Assembly: GCA_016787575.1 (NCBI GenBank)
Contig: JAEUUO010000003.1
Location: 1-55,723 of the forward strand
DNA from: Saprospiraceae bacterium
GTDB taxonomy: Bacteria; Bacteroidota; Bacteroidia; Chitinophagales; Saprospiraceae
Direction: 5' to 3'
Length of the DNA: 55,723 bases
Of this stretch, positions 35,001 through 42,872 are shown in pieces (the stretch's first letter is position 1; each line of letters starts with the position of its first letter). A program made the translations under genes and the position numbers. The notes under the pieces are model-generated. The model was not told the origin of the DNA, made no database searches, and saw only the letters and a program-made list of their open reading frames with translations.

Positions 35001-35194
35001 ATAAATCCATAATGATCCTGTACGATTTTAAAAACAGGGGCGGGCAATCCACTTGATTCACCAAAGCGTTCAAATGGAGTTAAAACTTCCTGAGCTATTA
35101 TTAATTCTGGCGATAAAGAAAGGACAAAAAAGAAACAAAAATAAAAACAGGCCTGTTTAATCCATGAATCGATAACAATAGGCATCAGGTACAT
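32087..35194 (-). CDS. Two-component regulator-propeller sensor histidine kinase
   Basis: A 1035-residue membrane sensor. The signal/anchor (about 12-35) is followed by a double seven-bladed propeller of Reg_prop repeats (FGESSGLPAPVFKIVQDHYGFIWLAS, GRIWIAT, GAIWVATNDGVNKY, GSMWFGSQNAGLSQY). Next come a Y_Y_Y domain (FKAKASNNDGIWSD), one transmembrane helix (about 795-815) and a HisKA_3/HATPase pair. The phosphorylated histidine is H846 in ARDLHDEIGSTLSS. The ATP site shows NNIAKYSKAS, DNGIGF and GNGIKNMKDRA. Unlike the hybrid kinases of polysaccharide loci, it has no receiver or AraC domain; a separate NarL-type regulator follows. No polysaccharide-use genes are nearby, so the ligand is open. 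Confidence 0.93.
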   Translation of the reverse strand: MYLMPIVIDSWIKQACFYFCFFFVLSLSPELIIAQEVLTPFERFGESSGLPAPVFKIVQDHYGFIWLASADGLARFDGKSFRIYTSKLGDSTSIPNNIINDILVAVDNRIWIATNGGICYYDYQMAQFVNVPLPSNLEKSDLYRVHCIRQDAFGRIWIATKTSIHRLGDSFKLEASFHPSDVDGLVIKSIFIDEHENLFIGTNQSEIIQWNLCNGIKRTVLIESKHSKKIGSTTTQRIIVRQNENSLLVGSWLGGLNQVNYTDSKLEAIHLDVNQDVDIKSNIVTGIVIQNDSCWWIGTFGAGISLFNPKTNRYFRTIKHDPGNMYSLSTNYIHELFKDEAGAIWVATNDGVNKYDPRSHQFSTIQIPAQNNEISIYRNPYCIVDNLQDSSKNSLLISLPGFGILHFNKQTHEFRQFLNKEIGPNGMFGNKIYQLEFITPNELLILESSQLLKYNFKNQRMIQLNSGNKNKFENARKFKIDKNNNYWICSSTSGVYQLDSTFKICNHFINNPEKSNTIQDNTIFCMLEDHSGSMWFGSQNAGLSQYNPRDGRFTYYKHEKNKPQSLPDNAVYDLFEDASQFIWIATENGLARLDPLNQKMKIITSSEGLPNNNISSITPDAHQNLWLTTNQGVAVLNVSNGSIQIYGRMDGLASSRMDGASYIGLDGSIFFTTNSMVSWSQTGLFIKNTRVPKVYISSVKVYDQEVPLYRDKNILKPIHINYRQNIFSPEIAALNFTNSSKNKFAYMLEGYDNSYIYSGSVSTARYSNIPGGTYVFKAKASNNDGIWSDVMDPLKLIVHPPFWKTAWFLTLCCLLVIGLSYTYYKLKINQILKLQSLRNSIARDLHDEIGSTLSSIYLSSNLLEKQLQNNVTGNQLLNRIQSASKQAIEMMHEIIWSVQPKNDSLDMLMIRMRQYASEILEAAEIPFQFNLNQPTSSIELPLDKRKDLLMIFKEGINNIAKYSKASLVKIEFLLTKKQIYLTISDNGIGFNSAVSTAGNGIKNMKDRAIRMNSELQIESNTNSGTQIRLTIPLTP

Positions 35195-35256
35195 CCATCA
35201 AAAATATAAAATATTTTTTGGATTTTATCTGGATGATTGAAAGGCAGCTGAAAGTC

Positions 35257-35841
35257 TTAATTGTTTTCAGAAAATACTTTTTCAATATTTTTATCAGGAA
35301 TTATCCACATAAGTGCAACGAGAACAAATAATATCCCTGATATAGGCGTATAATAGAAAGCCATTGCGATTGCTAAAATGTAGCATACCAGTGAAATTTG
35401 ACCTTTTACATTTTGTTTTTGGTGAGCTTGCTCAAAGGCTTCTGGATGCAAATGGTTTTTAACAACCAAGGTTTGCAATATATAATAAGCCAGTGCAGGC
35501 ATTAGGAGTGCTACACCATAAAGAGCAACTGTTATGGGAGCAAAATGATTTTCTCCCATCCAACCTGTAGCAAACGGGATAAGAGAAAGCCAAAAAAGTA
35601 AATTAAGATTGGTCCATAATACGCCGCTTGTAATTTTTGAAATTGCATGAAATAGATGATGGTGATTTCCCCAATAAATGCCTAAATAAATAAAACTTAA
35701 CAGATAAGATATAAAAACCGGAAGCAAAGCATACAAACTATCCAAATCCGTAGTGTGTGGCACTTTAATTTCAAGCACCATTATTGTAATGATAATTGCA
35801 ATTACGCCATCACTAAAAGCCTCTAACCTTGTCTTATTCAT
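35257..35841 (-). CDS. TMEM175-family (DUF1211) potassium channel-like protein
   Basis: A 194-residue protein with about six transmembrane helices. The N-terminal RLEAFSDGVIAIIITIMVLEIKVP is the RxxxFSDxxxAI signature of TMEM175 channels. Bacterial forms are short, carry one repeat and assemble as tetramers that conduct potassium. It lies 14 bases after the OmpH-like gene on the same strand and may be part of the same message, but no functional link is evident. Confidence 0.88.
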   Translation of the reverse strand: MNKTRLEAFSDGVIAIIITIMVLEIKVPHTTDLDSLYALLPVFISYLLSFIYLGIYWGNHHHLFHAISKITSGVLWTNLNLLFWLSLIPFATGWMGENHFAPITVALYGVALLMPALAYYILQTLVVKNHLHPEAFEQAHQKQNVKGQISLVCYILAIAMAFYYTPISGILFVLVALMWIIPDKNIEKVFSENN

Positions 35842-35855
35842 TTGTAATTACTAAC

Positions 35856-36449
35856 TTATTGGCTGTATTTTTCATTTAATGCTTTAATCATTTCATTTGT
35901 GATATCCAGACCTGGATCAGAATAAAAAATATTTCCTTCACGGGCAACTGAAAAAATGAATTTATATTTTTTGTTTGCATTAAATTCTTCTAAATATGAA
36001 ATCACCTTTTTATGAAGCGCTTCATTAAATTCTGCAGTTTCTTCTGCAAATTGACCTGATAGTTTTTCTTTGCGTTCCATTAATTCACGCTCCATACCTC
36101 CAAGTCGCTTTTGTGCATTTTCCATTTCATTGCGTGTCATGTTCTCAGCATTTTTTTGAAGCTTCTGTACTTCTCGTTGCATGGCTTCTTCTTTTGCCTG
36201 AAGCTCTTTCATCATGCTTTCCTGCTTTTTCTTAAAAACAGCTTCATTTTCTTTAAAAAATTTTAACTGGCCTAACAGACTGTCTGAATAAAAAAAAGCA
36301 GCTTGAAAATCATTGTTGCCTGCTGCAACATTTTCTGTATTCATATCTTTTCCTGCGTGGCAATTTGAATTGCAGGAATGTTGTTTGTATAATAAAAACA
36401 GAATGGCTATTAAGGAAATTCCGTGTAAAATCCAATTGATATATTTCAT
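35856..36449 (-). CDS. OmpH/Skp-like coiled-coil periplasmic protein
   Basis: A 197-residue protein from the ATG at 36449 (MKYINWILHGISLIAILFLLY). An upstream ATG at 36509 would run into asnS and looks wrong. An N-terminal membrane anchor or signal precedes a low-complexity linker. A long charged coiled coil (about 70-150; KKKQESMMKELQAKEEAMQREVQKLQ) and a C-terminal cap with KYKFIFSVAREGNIFYSDPGLDITNEMIKALNEKY follow. This is the Skp/OmpH chaperone layout: shielding outer-membrane proteins in the periplasm. It lies 16 bases after asnS. Confidence 0.85.
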   Translation of the reverse strand: MKYINWILHGISLIAILFLLYKQHSCNSNCHAGKDMNTENVAAGNNDFQAAFFYSDSLLGQLKFFKENEAVFKKKQESMMKELQAKEEAMQREVQKLQKNAENMTRNEMENAQKRLGGMERELMERKEKLSGQFAEETAEFNEALHKKVISYLEEFNANKKYKFIFSVAREGNIFYSDPGLDITNEMIKALNEKYSQ

Positions 36450-36465
36450 TTGATTGTTCTTTATT

Positions 36466-37899
36466 TTAAAATTCAGCATTACCAGGAAAACGTGGAAATG
36501 GAATAACATCCCGGATGTTTGTCATTCCAGTTACAAACAATACAAGTCTTTCAAAGCCCAATCCAAATCCTGCATGTGGACAGGAGCCATATTTTCGGGT
36601 GTCTAAATACCAATGCATTTCTTCTGTAGGAATGTGCATTTCTATCATTCGGGATTCTAATTTATCCAAACGTTCTTCACGCTGGGATCCACCGACAATT
36701 TCGCCAATGCCCGGAAATAAAATATCCATAGCAGCAACTGTTTTTCCATCCTCGTTCTGACGCATATAAAAAGCTTTAATCTCTTTCGGATAATCTGAAA
36801 GAATAACTGGTTTTTTAAAATGCTTTTCAACCAAATAGCGTTCATGCTCTGATTGCAAATCAGTTCCCCATTTTTCAACCGGAAATTGGAATTTGCCTTT
36901 TTTATTTGGATTGGAATTTTTTAATATGTCTATGGCTTCTGTATAACTTATTCGTTCGAAATTATTTTCAACGCAAAATCTCAATCGTTCCAATAAACTG
37001 AGTTCGTTTCGTTCAGCCAGCGGTTTTTGTTTTTCATCTTCGAGTTCGCGATCATTTAAAAATTTTAAATCATCTGAACAGTCTGTCATTACTTTTTGAA
37101 TCACATACTTTAATAAGTCCTCCGCGAGATTCATATTGTCGTGAATGTCTGCAAAAGCCACTTCTGGTTCAATCATCCAAAATTCAGCAAGATGTCTGGG
37201 AGTATTGGAATTTTCTGCGCGAAATGTGGGTCCAAATGTATATACTTTTGATAAAGCCATAGCGGCCAATTCAGCTTCTAATTGACCGGAGACCGTTAAA
37301 TTGGCAGGTCTTTCAAAAAAGTCTTCCTTAAAGTTTATACTTCCATCTTCATTTTTTGGAATGTTATTTAAATCCAATGTAGTGACTTGAAACATTTCTC
37401 CAGCACCCTCAGCATCTGAGGCTGTAATAATGGGTGTGTGTAAATAATAAAAGCCACGTGAATTAAAAAATTCATGAATAGCAAAGGACAAAGTATGTCG
37501 AATTCTGAAAATTGCACCAAATGTATTGGTCCGGAATCTTAAATGTGCAATTTGACGTAAAAATTCCAAACTGTGCTTTTTTGGTTGAAGTGGATACGTA
37601 GAAGGATCACAGTCACCAAGAATGGTAAGTTTTGAAACTTGCAATTCCATGGTCTGCCCACTGCCTTGTGATGCTATTAATATTCCTTCTGCTTCAATGG
37701 CAGCGCCAACTGCTATGCGACGAATAAATGATTCCTCAAATTGGGTAAAATCAATAACCAATTGCAAATTTCCTTGTACAGAACCATCGTTTAGAGCAAT
37801 AAAGCGGTTGCTTCGAAAAGATCGTACCCATCCCTGAACCTTAAGTTGTATGCCAAAATCCTCAGTTTGTAAAATATTTTTAATAGATCGTGTCGTCAT
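36466..37899 (-). CDS. asnS: Asparaginyl-tRNA synthetase
   Basis: A 477-residue class IIb synthetase that charges tRNA-Asn. An N-terminal OB-fold anticodon domain ([20 protein letters not shown]) precedes the catalytic core. Motif 2 is [22 protein letters not shown] and motif 3 is [17 protein letters not shown] followed by [10 protein letters not shown]. The residues and length fit AsnRS rather than AspRS. It starts 85 bases after the batD stop on the same strand; the gap gives room for its own promoter. Confidence 0.97.
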   Translation of the reverse strand: MTTRSIKNILQTEDFGIQLKVQGWVRSFRSNRFIALNDGSVQGNLQLVIDFTQFEESFIRRIAVGAAIEAEGILIASQGSGQTMELQVSKLTILGDCDPSTYPLQPKKHSLEFLRQIAHLRFRTNTFGAIFRIRHTLSFAIHEFFNSRGFYYLHTPIITASDAEGAGEMFQVTTLDLNNIPKNEDGSINFKEDFFERPANLTVSGQLEAELAAMALSKVYTFGPTFRAENSNTPRHLAEFWMIEPEVAFADIHDNMNLAEDLLKYVIQKVMTDCSDDLKFLNDRELEDEKQKPLAERNELSLLERLRFCVENNFERISYTEAIDILKNSNPNKKGKFQFPVEKWGTDLQSEHERYLVEKHFKKPVILSDYPKEIKAFYMRQNEDGKTVAAMDILFPGIGEIVGGSQREERLDKLESRMIEMHIPTEEMHWYLDTRKYGSCPHAGFGLGFERLVLFVTGMTNIRDVIPFPRFPGNAEF

Positions 37900-37984
37900 T
37901 GCCTAAATTAATCCGCAAAGATAAAATTTTATAGCAAAATTTAGGGGTAATTCACATTTAAGCCCTTGAATTGTAGATGAATAG

Positions 37985-39601
37985 CTAGTTTAGTCGTTCA
38001 ATGGCAGCTTGCAACTCCTGTAACTTTGCAGCATCCTGATTTCCACTGTATTTAACGGCTTCTAGTTGTTGGATTTGGTTTAAATAGTTCTGGAATCTTG
38101 GATCTTCTTTTTTAAATTGAATTAAATACATTTTTGCTTCATTCAAGGTTTTACAACGCATATCAGGATTAAAGGCAGATTGAATTTTTTCTAGCAATTT
38201 GTATTCCAGAACCTCTAAGTTTAAAATATTTAAATTAATCGTTCGATTTTCATGTTGGTTTTCATCCTTCAACTTATTTTTTAAATTATAAGTTCTCAAG
38301 AGTCCGATTAAAATGAATGCAATTGGTAAAAATCCTAACACCCATATTTTTGGATCACTGAATAATGTGTTTTGTCCGGAAATCAATGTTGGATTTTCAA
38401 CAATGCCTTCCAATACAGCATCCTGAGCATCATTTTTTATCGCTGACTGAACCGGACTTATATGCAGACGAAAACTGTCTTGTAGTTGGATGTATTTTTT
38501 AGATTCTGTATTAAAATATACAAATCCAGGTGTTAATACAAAATCACCAGATTTTTTTGGCAACAAAAGAAAATCAAATTTGCGGGTATTGGTCAATCGG
38601 GGCTCATCGGTTACTTTGATAATATCACCACTTTTGGAATCTGTAATTTCAAAACTTGAATCCAATTTAATAAAATTCGGATTCATGGTATTGAAATTTG
38701 CATCCCCATGCAATTGAAGTCCCAAATGAATTGCATCGTTTAAGGAATACGAACTGCTAACTGGATTATATTGAATGGACATATTCCCAACCGCACCGCT
38801 GAAATTTTCAGGAATCGGTTTGGGCAATTCTTTAATTAAAATTTCTAAGCTATTTGAGGCTACATTTTCAACTTCTGATTGAAACATAGAACTCATTCCA
38901 AAACCAAAAGGATCCCGCGAGCCTTTTACAAAACGATAGATGGTTGGTTCAATTTGAATGCGACCACTTTTAACCGGAAATAAAATGGTTTTGGATAGGA
39001 TTTTTGTTGTGTATTCTTTGCCATTATAGATTTCCCGCAGTGTAGGATTATTCAACATGTTTACAGCCTGGTCTTGAAAAGCATCCAAGTTGGGGTGCTT
39101 TCCCATTTCCATGTTGTCAATATTGACTTGTGTATATAATTTATAGCTTAAGCAAAGCTGTTCGCCAACAAACGCTTCGGACTTATCCAAACTTGCGATT
39201 ACCATTATTTCAGCTCCGTTACTTGATTTGGATGAAGCTTTGACAACTTTTATTGTAATTGGTTTGCTAAACATTACTTTGCCATTAACTAAAATATTAG
39301 CAGGCTTTATTGTAAAACTTCCAACCTGACTGCAAGCCAGGGTATAAACATATCCAATGGAAGAACTCATGGCTCCATTGATTATATTAGTTTGCATGGA
39401 ACGAGCAGGTCCTGCTAAAATTTGAAAAGGGCTAAAATCAGGTGCATTGAAATTTGAACCTTGCGCATTATTGAGTCTGAAGCTAAGTTGAAAACTGCTG
39501 TTTTGTAAAACACTTTGAGCATCTGTAACAGCTTCAAAAGAAACTTGTCCAAACAAATTTATTGATAAACAAACCAGTGATGGTACGAGTAGTTTTTTCA
39601 T
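37985..39601 (-). CDS. batD: BatD-family protein (aerotolerance operon)
   Basis: A 538-residue membrane-bound BatD. The signal peptide (1-18) is followed by immunoglobulin-like domains (FRLNNAQGSNFNAPDFSPFQILAGP is the BatD N-domain pattern), one transmembrane helix (about 420-440) and a cytoplasmic tail. It is the last of nine minus-strand genes starting with moxR. Its start shares one base (TGATG) with the stop of the upstream short BatD-like gene. Bat proteins were named for Bacteroides aerotolerance, but their molecular task is not settled. Confidence 0.88.
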   Translation of the reverse strand: MKKLLVPSLVCLSINLFGQVSFEAVTDAQSVLQNSSFQLSFRLNNAQGSNFNAPDFSPFQILAGPARSMQTNIINGAMSSSIGYVYTLACSQVGSFTIKPANILVNGKVMFSKPITIKVVKASSKSSNGAEIMVIASLDKSEAFVGEQLCLSYKLYTQVNIDNMEMGKHPNLDAFQDQAVNMLNNPTLREIYNGKEYTTKILSKTILFPVKSGRIQIEPTIYRFVKGSRDPFGFGMSSMFQSEVENVASNSLEILIKELPKPIPENFSGAVGNMSIQYNPVSSSYSLNDAIHLGLQLHGDANFNTMNPNFIKLDSSFEITDSKSGDIIKVTDEPRLTNTRKFDFLLLPKKSGDFVLTPGFVYFNTESKKYIQLQDSFRLHISPVQSAIKNDAQDAVLEGIVENPTLISGQNTLFSDPKIWVLGFLPIAFILIGLLRTYNLKNKLKDENQHENRTINLNILNLEVLEYKLLEKIQSAFNPDMRCKTLNEAKMYLIQFKKEDPRFQNYLNQIQQLEAVKYSGNQDAAKLQELQAAIERLN

Positions 39602-40074
39602 CAGAGTTTTGTAACTTTTCTTTTTTTCTTAGTTTCAATGGCAGGAGTTGGATCGTCCTGAAGGATGCGTTCTTCTTGCTTGGTTTTTGGTCGTTGCCGA
39701 ATGCCTTCCGGATTTTGAAAGACTATAATTTTAACCGCAGGTGTTTTATAAGTTTTGTCTGCTGTATTTAAACTGGCAGACTCAATAATATATTCTCCAT
39801 CAGATGGTGCTTCCAAATAATAAGTATAAGAACTGGTTTGACTTACTTGCCCATTCATAAAAGAATAACTGGAAGCTGTATTTGGTCCTGATACAAGATT
39901 CCAACCTGAAAAATCCGGTGCTTGAAATTTGCCGGCACCATTTTTAATTTCAAATTTTACTTCCAGGTAATTTCCTAATAATAGGGTATCATTACTAACG
40001 GATACATTAAATTGTATTTCCTGAGCATTTACCAGCTGCATGCTGATTAAAAAAATAATAAATACAGTTTTCAT
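39601..40074 (-). CDS. Short BatD N-domain-like secreted protein
   Basis: A 157-residue protein with a signal peptide (MKTVFIIFLISMQLVNAQ). The mature part, IQFNVSVSNDTLLLGNYLEVKFEIKNGAGKFQAPDFSGWNLVSGP, follows the first domain of BatD closely (compare its NAPDFSPFQILAGP), but there is no transmembrane helix. The chain ends in a basic tail (ETKKKRKVTKL). It is likely a duplicated and shortened BatD placed between batC and batD. The function is unknown; it may compete with or assist BatD in the periplasm. Confidence 0.8.
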   Translation of the reverse strand: MKTVFIIFLISMQLVNAQEIQFNVSVSNDTLLLGNYLEVKFEIKNGAGKFQAPDFSGWNLVSGPNTASSYSFMNGQVSQTSSYTYYLEAPSDGEYIIESASLNTADKTYKTPAVKIIVFQNPEGIRQRPKTKQEERILQDDPTPAIETKKKRKVTKL

Positions 40075-40092
40075 GCTTAAAAATTTAAATCG

Positions 40093-40872
40093 TTACCAAT
40101 CTTTAACACGTTTAGGAGATTTACTTTGCAATTTTTGGATACGCTCCCGGACTTTTTTATCCTGATCCTCAATCATTCTGAGTAATTGTTCAGCCTGATC
40201 TTTGGTCATTTCTTTGGGATTCTGAGTTTCAGATGGATCCTCATTTTCCGGGTTCTCTTTTTTATCTTTTGCCTGTTTACTGTTGGATTGATTGTCTTTT
40301 GAATGTTGCTGTGAATCTTGCTTTTGTGAATCTTTGTTTTCTTCTGTTTCTTTTTTGGATTGTTGTTGTTGCTGCTGCTGCTGTTGTTGCTGTTGCTGCT
40401 GCTGCTGTTGTTGCTGTTGCTGTTGCTGTTGCTGTTGTTGTTGTTGTATTTGTAATTGTTTTTTTGCCAGTACCAAATTATTTTTTGCTTCCAGATCGTT
40501 GGGATTTCGTTTGAGCGATTCTTTGTATGCTTCTATGCTTTTATCATATTGCTTTTGATTGAAATAAGAATTTCCTAAATTGTAATAGACTTTTGATTTA
40601 GAGTTTTCAGAATTGGATGCAGCTAAACTCTTTTCGTAATAGTCAGCTGCCTCTTTGGTGCGTCCTTGATTGTATAAACTATTTCCTATATTGTATTGAT
40701 ACTTGAATTCAGGATGCAGTGCATTTGCTTTCCGATAAGATTCTTCTGCTTCAGCGAATGCAGAATCCCTGAATAATTTATCAGCTTTTAAAGCATAAAC
40801 TTTGGGGTCTTGAGCATCTAAGTGATTACTCAAAAAGCTAAATAAAGAAACAGTCAGTAGTATTTTATACAT
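40093..40872 (-). CDS. batC: BatC-like TPR protein with a polyglutamine tract
   Basis: A 259-residue secreted protein (signal peptide 1-20, ends LDAQ) with three to four TPR units (about 24-135; YYNLGNSYFNQKQYDKSIEAYKESLKRNPNDLEAKNN is typical). These are followed by an unbroken run of 29 glutamines and then a charged, disordered segment. BatC-type proteins carry TPRs that are thought to bind BatA/BatB or other envelope partners. The start overlaps the end of batB by 8 bases. The Q run is encoded by mixed CAA/CAG codons (40360-40446). Confidence 0.9.
   Translation of the reverse strand: MYKILLTVSLFSFLSNHLDAQDPKVYALKADKLFRDSAFAEAEESYRKANALHPEFKYQYNIGNSLYNQGRTKEAADYYEKSLAASNSENSKSKVYYNLGNSYFNQKQYDKSIEAYKESLKRNPNDLEAKNNLVLAKKQLQIQQQQQQQQQQQQQQQQQQQQQQQQQQQQQSKKETEENKDSQKQDSQQHSKDNQSNSKQAKDKKENPENEDPSETQNPKEMTKDQAEQLLRMIEDQDKKVRERIQKLQSKSPKRVKDW
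40360..40446 (-). repeat. CAA/CAG trinucleotide tract encoding 29 glutamines in batC
   Basis: Twenty-nine consecutive Q codons (87 bases), CAA and CAG mixed. The tract is flanked by QLQI on the N-terminal side and SKKE on the C-terminal side. Length changes here keep the reading frame, so the protein would vary in linker length rather than being switched off. Confidence 0.95.
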
Positions 40873-41860
40873 CTTTCCTTCTGTTTGTTAGAGTTTCAAT
40901 AATTAGCACAGCTAAAGCCAGAAATAAAATATATTGAAAATACGATTGATACGAACTAAATGATTGATAAGTTACTTCTTTTTTGGCCAATTGTGCAAAG
41001 CGATTTTTTAATCTATCAAATCCTTGTTCGCTATTTTCAAGTTCTAATAGTTCACCTTGTCCGGCAGTTGCTATTTCTTCCAATAATTTTCGATTTGGTT
41101 TGGTGATGATGAGTTGGCCGGATTCATCCGTGCGGTAATTCTCTCCAGTACCACCAAATGCAGGTATTGGTCCGCCTTGAGTTGTACCAATTGGAATGGT
41201 AATAATGCTAATTCCCTTTTGCGCTGCTTTCTTTGCAGATTCAATGGCCTCCCCTTCATGATCTTCACCATCTGTAAGGAGTATAATGATCCTGTGAAAT
41301 CCTTGCTCATCTCCAAATGATTTAACAGCCAAATCTATGGCAGCTGAGATTGCGGTTCCTTGAGTACCTATATTTTTAGGTCCTGCCATCGAGCTCATTA
41401 ATTGGATAGTTGCTAAATCAGTTGTCAGAGGTGCATTTAAATAAGCACTTCCTGCAAATGAAATAAAACCAATTCGCTCACTTTTGAAACGGTCCAAAAA
41501 TTGTTTAATCCAAACTTGTGCTCTTGCCAGTCGATCTGGTTTAATGTCACTGCACAACATGCTTTGTGATACATCTAATGCAAGCATAACATCCACATTT
41601 TGCGATTTAACTTTTTCTTTCTTTTTGCCAAATTGTGGATTGGTCAATGCCAAAACTGAAAGAAATAATACGATATTAAAAAGTATCAATTTTCTTTTAA
41701 ACAGACTGCCCCCATTCAAAATGGATCTTTTTAATGTATCTGGTGTGCCAAGCTTTTGCCATAAAACTTCCTGCTTTTGTTTGTAATTTACATACAACAA
41801 GTAAAGCAGCGGTATGACAGTTAGCAATACTAAATAATATCCTGATTCCAATCTAAACAT
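40865..41860 (-). CDS. batB: BatB, membrane-anchored von Willebrand factor A protein
   Basis: A 331-residue protein with two N-terminal helices (about 7-25 and 58-75), a VWA domain and a C-terminal helix (about 305-325). The metal site (MIDAS) is DVSQS (D96-S100), with the threonine in APLTTD and the aspartate in LLTDGEDHEGE. Such VWA proteins form partner complexes with MoxR ATPases. It overlaps batA and batC by 8 bases each, so translation is coupled. Confidence 0.93.
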   Translation of the reverse strand: MFRLESGYYLVLLTVIPLLYLLYVNYKQKQEVLWQKLGTPDTLKRSILNGGSLFKRKLILFNIVLFLSVLALTNPQFGKKKEKVKSQNVDVMLALDVSQSMLCSDIKPDRLARAQVWIKQFLDRFKSERIGFISFAGSAYLNAPLTTDLATIQLMSSMAGPKNIGTQGTAISAAIDLAVKSFGDEQGFHRIIILLTDGEDHEGEAIESAKKAAQKGISIITIPIGTTQGGPIPAFGGTGENYRTDESGQLIITKPNRKLLEEIATAGQGELLELENSEQGFDRLKNRFAQLAKKEVTYQSFSSYQSYFQYILFLALAVLIIETLTNRRKDV

Positions 41861-42872
41861 ATTCGGATAGAATTTTCAGGTACGTTAATTTTAATAGCCA
41901 TTCCAATAGCAATATCATCAATCCTGCCATTAAAAAAAATCTGAATTCTTCTTCATAACGTTTCACATAGCGGACTTCAATTTTAGTTTTTTCCAGTCGG
42001 TCAATTTCAGTATAAATTTCTTTTAGTTTTTCTGCATTGACAGCGCGGTAATATTTACCGCCGGTTGAAGTTGATATTTGATGGAGCAATCCTTCATCAA
42101 TGGTAACAGGGGCCATTCCAAATACATATTCTCCATGTTGACTCCGACCAATGGGAGAGTAGGCTTCTCCTGTTGTCCCAACTCCAATGGAATAAATTTT
42201 TATCTGATAGGTTTTTGCGAGTTCAGCTGCCAATTGCGGTGAAATTTCACCGGCATTGTTTACACCATCCGTCAATAATATAATGATTTTACTTTTGGCT
42301 GAATCTTCTTTCAATCGATTGATTGCTGAGGCTAAGCCTATACCAATTGCAGTGCCATCTTCTAATAATCCACATTTCAATTCTGCCAACAATCCACTTA
42401 ATGCCTGGTGATCGGTCGTCAAAGGACATTGGGTAAATCCTTCGCCGGAAAATGCTGTTAAACCAATTCGATCATAGGGTCGTTTGGAAATAAAATCTAT
42501 GGCCACCAATTTGCTAACTTCTAAACGATTGGGGTCAAAATCCTGACTGAGCATGCTGGAAGATAAGTCCATGGCTAAAAAAATTGCTATTCCTTCTGCA
42601 TTGATTTTTTCTTCTTTCAAAATCCAACGGGGTCTGGCCAGTGCAAGTATAAAAAGCACGATAACCATTAAGCGTAAATATGTCAATGATTGATAGTACT
42701 TAATTTTCCAACTCGTTTGTGCTTGAATCCTTGAAATACTTGGATAGTTCAGGGCATTTGTGGTAAGGGCTGATTTACGCCTTATATAATACCAAATCCA
42801 GGGTATTACCAGAAGGAGCATTAAAAACCAGGGGGACTCCCATTCCAATCGATCCAAACCAATCCAACTCAT
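41853..42872 (-). CDS. batA: BatA, membrane-anchored von Willebrand factor A protein
   Basis: A 339-residue paralogue of BatB with the same layout: helices at about 15-31 and 64-79, a VWA domain with MIDAS DLSSS (D102), CPLTTD and LLTDGVNNAGE, and a C-terminal helix. Two adjacent VWA genes in this order after a DUF58 and a MoxR gene are the hallmark of the bat operon. It overlaps the upstream gene by 4 bases (42869-42872) and batB by 8. Confidence 0.93.
   Translation of the reverse strand: MSWIGLDRLEWESPWFLMLLLVIPWIWYYIRRKSALTTNALNYPSISRIQAQTSWKIKYYQSLTYLRLMVIVLFILALARPRWILKEEKINAEGIAIFLAMDLSSSMLSQDFDPNRLEVSKLVAIDFISKRPYDRIGLTAFSGEGFTQCPLTTDHQALSGLLAELKCGLLEDGTAIGIGLASAINRLKEDSAKSKIIILLTDGVNNAGEISPQLAAELAKTYQIKIYSIGVGTTGEAYSPIGRSQHGEYVFGMAPVTIDEGLLHQISTSTGGKYYRAVNAEKLKEIYTEIDRLEKTKIEVRYVKRYEEEFRFFLMAGLMILLLEWLLKLTYLKILSEYV

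Noticed and set aside
32087..35194. Hybrid two-component system of a polysaccharide utilisation locus
   Set aside because: No receiver or AraC domain is fused to the kinase, and no SusC/SusD or glycoside hydrolase genes are nearby.
40233..40558. Plus-strand frames rich in Cys or Val/Ala opposite batC
   Set aside because: They are the reverse reading of the CAA/CAG glutamine tract and flanking batC codons; the minus-strand TPR gene explains the sequence.
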